From: an uncultured Bacilli bacterium | GTDB lineage: Bacteria; Bacillota_I; Bacilli_A; RF39; UBA660 | Reading direction: 5' to 3' | DNA: 15,127 nucleotides | Assembly (NCBI GenBank): GCA_947595415.1 | Contig: CANQER010000013.1 | Coordinates: 1 to 15,127 of the forward strand | Shown here: positions 10,597 to 15,127 of the stretch, one piece after another | Numbering within the stretch: the stretch's first letter is position 1 | Layout of the letters: each line of letters opens with the position of its first letter | Made by a program: the position numbers and the translations under genes | Notes under the pieces: generated by a model | Seen by the model: the letters and a program-made list of their open reading frames with translations, nothing else | Told to the model about the DNA's origin: nothing | Databases searched by the model: none

Positions 10597-12995
10597 TTGT
10601 TTTCCTTAAGATTTAGGCCTTCTTTTCCATGTTTTACACGATCTCTTTCTTCTGCTTTTTTACCATTATTGAAACGATCTACTGTTCCTACAAGGTATCC
10701 TGTTATACGTCTTATTCTTTCAAATGGAACACCATCTTTTTCAGTTCTTCCACATCCAGGACATTGATCTGCAATTACACCAGTAAATCCACAAACTGGA
10801 TCACGATCAACTGGGTGATTGATTGCTCCATAACCAATTCCTTCTTTTTTCATTATACGAACAATTTTTTCAAATGCTTCAGTATTATCAGCTGTATCTC
10901 CATCTAGTTCAATGTAGGTAATATGACCTGCATTAGTATATTTATGGTAGTTAGCTTCAATTTTTATTTTATTGGCGATTGAAATATTGTAATATACTGG
11001 AACATGGAATGAATTTGTATAATATTCACGATCTGTAACACCTTTAATCTTTCCATAAATAGCTTTATCAATGTTTGTAAAACGACCTGATAAACCTTCA
11101 GCTGGGGTTGCTAGTAAAGTAAAGTTAAGGTTATATTTTTCTGTATATTCGTCACATTTTTGACGCATATGTTTAATAATTTTGTCTCCTAATTTTTGTG
11201 CTTCTTCACTTTCACCATGGTGTTTACCAATTAAGGCTTTTAAGGTTTCAGCAAGTCCTATAAATCCAATACTTAAAGTACCATGTTTATATACTTTTCT
11301 TAATTTATCATCTGGTTTTAGTTTTTCAGAATCAATCCATATACCTTGACCTAGTAAGAATGGAAAGTTGTATACGTGTTTATTACATTGAATTTCAAAT
11401 CTTTCTAGTAATTGATCTTTTACTAAATCCATTAATTCATCTAATTCTTTGAAAAATCCTTTTAAATCTGTTTTTTCATTACTTACAATCCCATGTTTAA
11501 TACCTAACCTTGGAAGGTTAATAGAAGTAAATGATAGATTACCACGACCTGGAGTAATAGCTTTATTAGGATCAACTGCATTAGCTAAAACTCTAGTACG
11601 ACAACCCATATAACCTACTTCTGTACGATAGTCATTTGGATCATAGTATTGTTTATTAAATGGTGCATCAATGAATGAAAAGTTTGGAAATAACCTTTTA
11701 GCAGATACACGACAAGCTAGTTTAAACAAATCGTAGTTTGGATCTTTTTCATTAAAGTTAACTCCTTCTTTGACTTTAAAAATTGAAATTGGGAAAATTG
11801 GAGTTTCACTTCTTCCAAGTCCTGCTTCTGTTGCAAGAAGGTAATTTTTCATTACCATACGTCCTTCTTTTGAAGTATCAGTACCAAAGTTTATTGATGA
11901 GAATGGTACTTGAGCTCCTGCTCTTGAATGCATAGTATTTAAATTATGAATAAATGCTTCCATAGCTTGATAAGTTATACGATCTGTTTTAGCTAAAGCT
12001 TTTTCATAACTTAGTCTAAATATCTTTTCAACTTGAGTTGATTTTTTAAAGTAGTTTTCAAAAATATTAATATCAAAGTCAATACTTGTTAATTTATCGA
12101 TATCTTTTACTACTTTATCAAAGTTTATAAATTTATCAAAATCACTATAATCTAATATATCAGATAAAGTTTGTTTGAATTGTTTTTTGAAAGTTTGTAA
12201 AACACCTGGAGCTAAATAGTAATCAAAAGCAGGTATACTTTGACCACCATGTTGATCATTTTGATTTGATTGAATTGCTATAGCTGCTAAAGCGGCATAA
12301 GACATTATATCTTTAGGAGCACGTAAATGACCATGTCCTGTTGAAAAACCATCTTTAAATAGTTTAGCTAAATCGATTTGACAACAAGTAGTTGTTCCCA
12401 TTGGAAGAAAGTCCATATCATGAATATGAATTGAACCATCATCATGAGCTTCTGCAAATTTAGATTTCATTAAATATGATTTAGCAAATTCCTTAGAAAT
12501 TGTTGATCCATATTGTAACATTGTTCCCATTGCAGTATCTCCATCAACATTGGCATTTTCACGTTTACTGTTTTCTTCTCTTGCTGATTTTAATCCTAAC
12601 AATTCTAATGATTTTAAAAACTTATGTTGCTTTTTTTGATCAAAGAATAATTGACGTGATTGATTTCTTCTTTCACGATATTCAGAAAATGATTTATAAA
12701 CATCATCATATCCTTTTTTTTGTAAAGTTTCTTCTATTAAATCTTGAATTTCTTCGATTTTTATTTTTTCTTTTAATAAGTATTCTTTTTCTATTTTATT
12801 TATAACAGCATTGTAAACACTGTTAATATCTTTTTCTAAGTATTTTGTGGTAACTCCATCTTCATCTTCACTAACGACAATACTATCAAAACCTTTTTTA
12901 ATTGCCATAGCGATTTTAACACCATCAAAATCTACCTTTTTTCCATTTCTTTTAATAACCTTTAATGTAGCTAAAGATTCTTGTACATCGACCAT
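10593..12995 (-). CDS. nrdD: Anaerobic (class III) ribonucleoside-triphosphate reductase
   Basis: NrdD reduces ribonucleotides to deoxyribonucleotides under anoxic conditions using a glycyl radical. The 800-residue protein has an N-terminal ATP-cone (about 10-105, starting KVIKRNGKKVDFDG) that should give allosteric control by ATP/dATP. The catalytic barrel carries cysteines in MGTTTCC (Cys204/205) and MGCRTRV (Cys465). The C-terminal zinc region has CGFTG...CPGCG (Cys735, Cys745, Cys748). The glycyl radical site is Gly766 in RITGYLVG, followed by the family's DRFNNGKKAEERDRVKHG tail. The length is normal for forms with one ATP-cone. The ATG follows AAGGTG at 5 nt. It heads the nrdDG operon behind a consensus promoter. 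It is the only reductase in the window and implies growth without oxygen. Confidence 0.97.
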   Translation of the reverse strand: MVDVQESLATLKVIKRNGKKVDFDGVKIAMAIKKGFDSIVVSEDEDGVTTKYLEKDINSVYNAVINKIEKEYLLKEKIKIEEIQDLIEETLQKKGYDDVYKSFSEYRERRNQSRQLFFDQKKQHKFLKSLELLGLKSAREENSKRENANVDGDTAMGTMLQYGSTISKEFAKSYLMKSKFAEAHDDGSIHIHDMDFLPMGTTTCCQIDLAKLFKDGFSTGHGHLRAPKDIMSYAALAAIAIQSNQNDQHGGQSIPAFDYYLAPGVLQTFKKQFKQTLSDILDYSDFDKFINFDKVVKDIDKLTSIDFDINIFENYFKKSTQVEKIFRLSYEKALAKTDRITYQAMEAFIHNLNTMHSRAGAQVPFSSINFGTDTSKEGRMVMKNYLLATEAGLGRSETPIFPISIFKVKEGVNFNEKDPNYDLFKLACRVSAKRLFPNFSFIDAPFNKQYYDPNDYRTEVGYMGCRTRVLANAVDPNKAITPGRGNLSFTSINLPRLGIKHGIVSNEKTDLKGFFKELDELMDLVKDQLLERFEIQCNKHVYNFPFLLGQGIWIDSEKLKPDDKLRKVYKHGTLSIGFIGLAETLKALIGKHHGESEEAQKLGDKIIKHMRQKCDEYTEKYNLNFTLLATPAEGLSGRFTNIDKAIYGKIKGVTDREYYTNSFHVPVYYNISIANKIKIEANYHKYTNAGHITYIELDGDTADNTEAFEKIVRIMKKEGIGYGAINHPVDRDPVCGFTGVIADQCPGCGRTEKDGVPFERIRRITGYLVGTVDRFNNGKKAEERDRVKHGKEGLNLKENK

Positions 12996-13027
12996 AATTA
13001 CACCTTCCCTATCTATCTTATAACTTA

Positions 13028-13056
13028 ATTATAAAACACTCCAAGGTCATTGTCAA
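13028..13056 (-). promoter_or_regulatory. Consensus sigma-A promoter of nrdDG
   Basis: On the minus strand a perfect TTGACA (13056-13051), exactly 17 bp, and a perfect TATAAT (13033-13028) lie 32 nt before the nrdD ATG. This is the strongest promoter in the window. The -35 is one arm of an inverted repeat, TGTCAATA (13051-13058) and TATTGACA (13082-13089). I see no clear NrdR box. Confidence 0.85.
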
Positions 13057-13384
13057 TAAAAAATACGAACATTTTTAATTATATTGACATCCATTTTTAT
13101 TTTTTCTTTATTTTTCAATAATTTTAGATATTTAAATTTTACACTTTTTTAAAATTTAAATTTTTTTTGAAAAATTAAAAAGTTAATTCCTTGTTAATAA
13201 TTAAGGTTTTAACTTTTATTTATAAGGTGTTTTACAATTTTATTAATCTTTTGTTAACTTTATTTTTTTAGTAATTTTACTAATTTTTAAATTTTTAATT
13301 ATTTTAAAATTAGATTTTTTTACAATTTTTAAATTTTCATTTTTTTTATAAAAAAACTATAAAAGCGAACAAAATACTACTAGT
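13057..13384. other. Gene-free, extremely A/T-rich stretch
   Basis: No credible gene, tRNA or hairpin terminator with a proper stem is visible. Between 13081 and 13360 only about 11% of bases are G or C. The DNA consists of repeated A- and T-runs, with AATTTTTAAATTTT near 13272 and 13324. It separates the nrd operon promoter from the end of the CmpB-like gene. It may be intrinsically curved upstream DNA, a nucleoid-protein site, or simply decayed sequence. Confidence 0.6.
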
Positions 13385-13885
13385 TTATAACCTATTAATT
13401 AAGGTAACTGTTAGATCTATTACAAAGATAATTAAACAGATAATAGTTATATAGTTAGGTATTTTTTTGATCAATTTATCCATTAATGGTTTTACTATAT
13501 ATATTAATATAATAGCTAATAGTCCCCAAACAATCGATATTTCTAAAGCTATATATCTACCTATATTAAACATCATATTACGATAATCCCAAAGACGCAT
13601 GTTAAGAAAATGTTCTAATAAGTTACCACCTATAAATTCTAAAACAGTAATAATAATAGTTAAAACAACAAATACAAAAACAGTTTCAACCCATCTTTTT
13701 AAGTGTAACTTTTTAAAAAGAAAATTAGATATTATAATAATTAAAATACTACAAATTCCATAAATAGGAGTTATTGGTCCATATAAAAAACCACTATTAC
13801 TTCCATGACCAATTATAAAATAAACAATGTTTTCTAAAATGAAACCTATAAATGAGTAAATAAAAAAACAATTAAGATAATACAT
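13385..13885 (-). CDS. CmpB-like membrane protein (putative ABC-transporter type IV family)
   Basis: From the ATG at 13885 the protein has 166 residues and about five hydrophobic helices. The pattern SFIGFILENIVYFI, GFLYGPITPIYG (32-43), LEFIGGNLLEHF (82-93), RLWDYRN (97-103) and WG (120-121) matches the PF06541 'putative ABC-transporter type IV' (CmpB) family. The biochemical role of that family is not established and no ATPase is encoded nearby. This start follows AAAGGTGA at 5 nt; a longer frame reaching back into polC has no such site. It lies 43 nt after polC on the same strand, with its own candidate -10 box in the gap. Confidence 0.8.
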   Translation of the reverse strand: MYYLNCFFIYSFIGFILENIVYFIIGHGSNSGFLYGPITPIYGICSILIIIISNFLFKKLHLKRWVETVFVFVVLTIIITVLEFIGGNLLEHFLNMRLWDYRNMMFNIGRYIALEISIVWGLLAIILIYIVKPLMDKLIKKIPNYITIICLIIFVIDLTVTLINRL

Positions 13886-13922
13886 ATTTTTCACCTTTAC
13901 TAGTATTAACTTAAATTGTTTT

Positions 13923-13950
13923 ATTATACTAAAATAAACTAAGTTGACTA
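13923..13950 (-). promoter_or_regulatory. Candidate promoter of the CmpB-like gene at the end of polC
   Basis: On the minus strand TATAAT (13928-13923) directly follows the polC stop TAG, giving TAGTATAAT as in front of recU. TAGTCA (13950-13945) lies 16 bp upstream as a 4-of-6 match for the -35. The start codon is 37 nt further on. No terminator hairpin separates polC from this gene. Confidence 0.45.
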
Positions 13951-15127
13951 GATTCATCTAAGCCATCTAAAATACCCATAAAACGCATTTTATCAATCAA
14001 AGTATTAGATACTTTACCTCGTTTTTGTAAATCCTCAATACTTAAAAAAGCACCTTTTTCTCTTTCTTCAATGATTTTATTAGCTACAGTATCTCCTAGT
14101 CCATCAATTGTTTTAAAAGATGGAATTAAAGTCATATTATCCTCATCTACTACAAAATCAATAGCTTCACTTTTATTTAAATCGAGATTAGCAAATTTAA
14201 TACCTCTAGCTGTAGCTTCTAGGGCTATTTCAAGTCCTGTTAAAACATCAGATTCTTTTTTAGTTATATCATAACCTCTATTTTGAAGTTCAATAACTCT
14301 TTGTTTAATTGCATCATATCCTTTGATCATAGTTTCTATTTCAAAGTCATTACATCTGACTGAAAAATAAGCACAGTAATACCAAATAGGATGATGAACT
14401 TTAAACCAAGCTATTCTATAAGCACTCATAACGTAGGCAGCTGCATGTGCTTTAGGAAACATGTATTTAATTTTTTTACATGATTCTATATACCAATCTT
14501 TGATGTTAGCATTTTTCATGATTTCTTCAAATTCATGCCATTTTAAAGGATCTTTACTAGCTTTACCTTTACGTACAAATTCCATTATTTTAAAAGCGTC
14601 TTTTGGTTTTAAACCATTGTACATAAGGTAAACCATTATATCATCACGACATCCTATGACATCTTTAAATTCACAGATTTTATTTCTGATTAGTTCTTGG
14701 GCATTACCAAGCCAAACATCAGTACCATGTGAAAGTCCAGATATTTTTAAAAGTTCAGAAAATGTTTTAGGTTTTGTATCTACTAACATTCCAATAACGA
14801 ATTTAGTTCCAAATTCTGGGACTCCTAAAGTTCCTGTTTCACACATAATTTGATCTTTAGTAACTCCTAAAATTTCAGGTGAAGTAAATATTTTCATAGT
14901 ATCTTTATCATCTAGAGGAATACTAGTAACATCTATTCCTGATAAATCTTGGAGTTTTCTTAAAGTGGTAGGATCATCATGTCCAAGGATATCGAGTTTT
15001 AAAACACATTCATCGATTGCATGGTAATCAAAATGGGTAGTTCGCCATAAAGATGTATTGTCATCAGCTGGGTATTGGAAAGGAGTAAAATCAAAGACAT
15101 CCATATAACCAGGTATAACAACAATTC
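13929..15127 (-). CDS. polC: DNA polymerase III alpha subunit, PolC type, C-terminal part
   Basis: PolC is the replicative polymerase of low-GC Gram-positives. About 398 C-terminal codons are visible; the frame is open through the right edge (reading [15 protein letters not shown]), so the exonuclease, PHP and most of the palm lie outside. Visible landmarks are [31 protein letters not shown], in which the Asp of KLDILG (codon 14993-14991) should be the third catalytic aspartate, then PEFGTKFV. These are followed by [18 protein letters not shown] and [25 protein letters not shown] helix-hairpin-helix-like [16 protein letters not shown] and the closing [10 protein letters not shown] finish the chain; the end resembles a sliding-clamp-binding tail. 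The match to Bacillus PolC is high and unbroken. The gene is complete at its 3' end, stopping with TAG. Confidence 0.97.
   Translation of the reverse strand, partial: IVVIPGYMDVFDFTPFQYPADDNTSLWRTTHFDYHAIDECVLKLDILGHDDPTTLRKLQDLSGIDVTSIPLDDKDTMKIFTSPEILGVTKDQIMCETGTLGVPEFGTKFVIGMLVDTKPKTFSELLKISGLSHGTDVWLGNAQELIRNKICEFKDVIGCRDDIMVYLMYNGLKPKDAFKIMEFVRKGKASKDPLKWHEFEEIMKNANIKDWYIESCKKIKYMFPKAHAAAYVMSAYRIAWFKVHHPIWYYCAYFSVRCNDFEIETMIKGYDAIKQRVIELQNRGYDITKKESDVLTGLEIALEATARGIKFANLDLNKSEAIDFVVDEDNMTLIPSFKTIDGLGDTVANKIIEEREKGAFLSIEDLQKRGKVSNTLIDKMRFMGILDGLDESSQLSLF

Noticed and set aside
10629..10907. Plus-strand open frame inside nrdD
   Set aside because: Cys/Ser/Phe-rich composition is the mirror of the nrdD C-terminus; nrdD matches its family throughout.
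12500..12805. Plus-strand open frame rich in Leu, Phe and His
   Set aside because: It is antisense to the nrdD N-terminus and shows no family pattern.
13201..13260. Short plus-strand frame after AAGGTG in the A/T-rich block
   Set aside because: About 14 codons with a poor start context; composition alone explains it.
13886..13957. N-terminal extension of the CmpB-like protein into polC
   Set aside because: No ribosome binding site, and the family pattern begins at the ATG at 13885, which follows AAAGGTGA.
14071..14853. Two short plus-strand open frames inside polC
   Set aside because: They are antisense to a highly conserved polymerase region.
1..15127. CRISPR array, insertion sequence, prophage, tRNA or riboswitch
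   Set aside because: No regularly spaced repeats, transposase, integrase, cloverleaf or known aptamer core was seen on either strand.

Overview
The window looks like chromosomal core DNA from a very AT-rich, low-GC Gram-positive bacterium of the Bacilli/Mollicutes-related lineage. An uncultured gut group such as RF39 would fit, but this is an inference from gene content and base composition. Supporting signs are PolC-type DNA polymerase III, GpsB, RecU, DnaD, a Bacillus-type (type B) RNase P RNA, an oxygen-sensitive class III ribonucleotide reductase, AGGTG/GGAGG ribosome binding sites and strong A/T codon bias. Cell-wall genes are present. UGA is a stop codon (recU and nrdD both end in TGA) and Trp is TGG, so the Mycoplasma UGA=Trp code is not used. 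No phage, IS, CRISPR, tRNA or resistance gene was found.

Left part (1-3730): a small membrane-anchored EIIB-like protein without the phosphorylated cysteine, divergent from a RodA-type SEDS glycosyltransferase. RodA converges on a leftward run that reads gpsB, rnpB, rodZ, pgsA. A 31-codon ORF with its own ribosome binding site and hairpin lies just upstream of gpsB.

Middle (3700-8610): recU and ponA (overlapping, rightward) converge on dnaD and nth (overlapping, leftward). This is the Bacillus recU-ponA/nth-dnaD neighbourhood without ypoC. ponA carries an extra N-terminal membrane hairpin, a basic cytoplasmic linker, a C-terminal FN3-like plus Ig-like tail, and an 8-G tract in the glycosyltransferase motif. 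RodA, RodZ, GpsB and PBP1A together make this a dense cell-elongation and peptidoglycan cluster, with PgsA supplying phosphatidylglycerol.

Right part (8610-15127): a zinc-ribbon five-helix membrane protein, an unrecognised extracytoplasmic protein with faint resemblance to a degenerate metallo-beta-lactamase fold, the nrdD-nrdG operon behind a consensus sigma-A promoter, a roughly 330-bp stretch of about 11% GC, a CmpB-like membrane protein, and the C-terminal part of polC running off the right edge.

The most interesting signals are regulatory and architectural. Several genes have a TAGTATAAT-like -10 box so close to the ribosome binding site that the predicted leader is only 6-10 nt, and two of these share an identical 22-bp block. 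Both convergent gene pairs have a terminator hairpin built from their own coding ends. The nrdG terminator hairpin contains the next gene's ribosome binding site. I did not find a clearly new multi-gene system; most of the window is housekeeping DNA.
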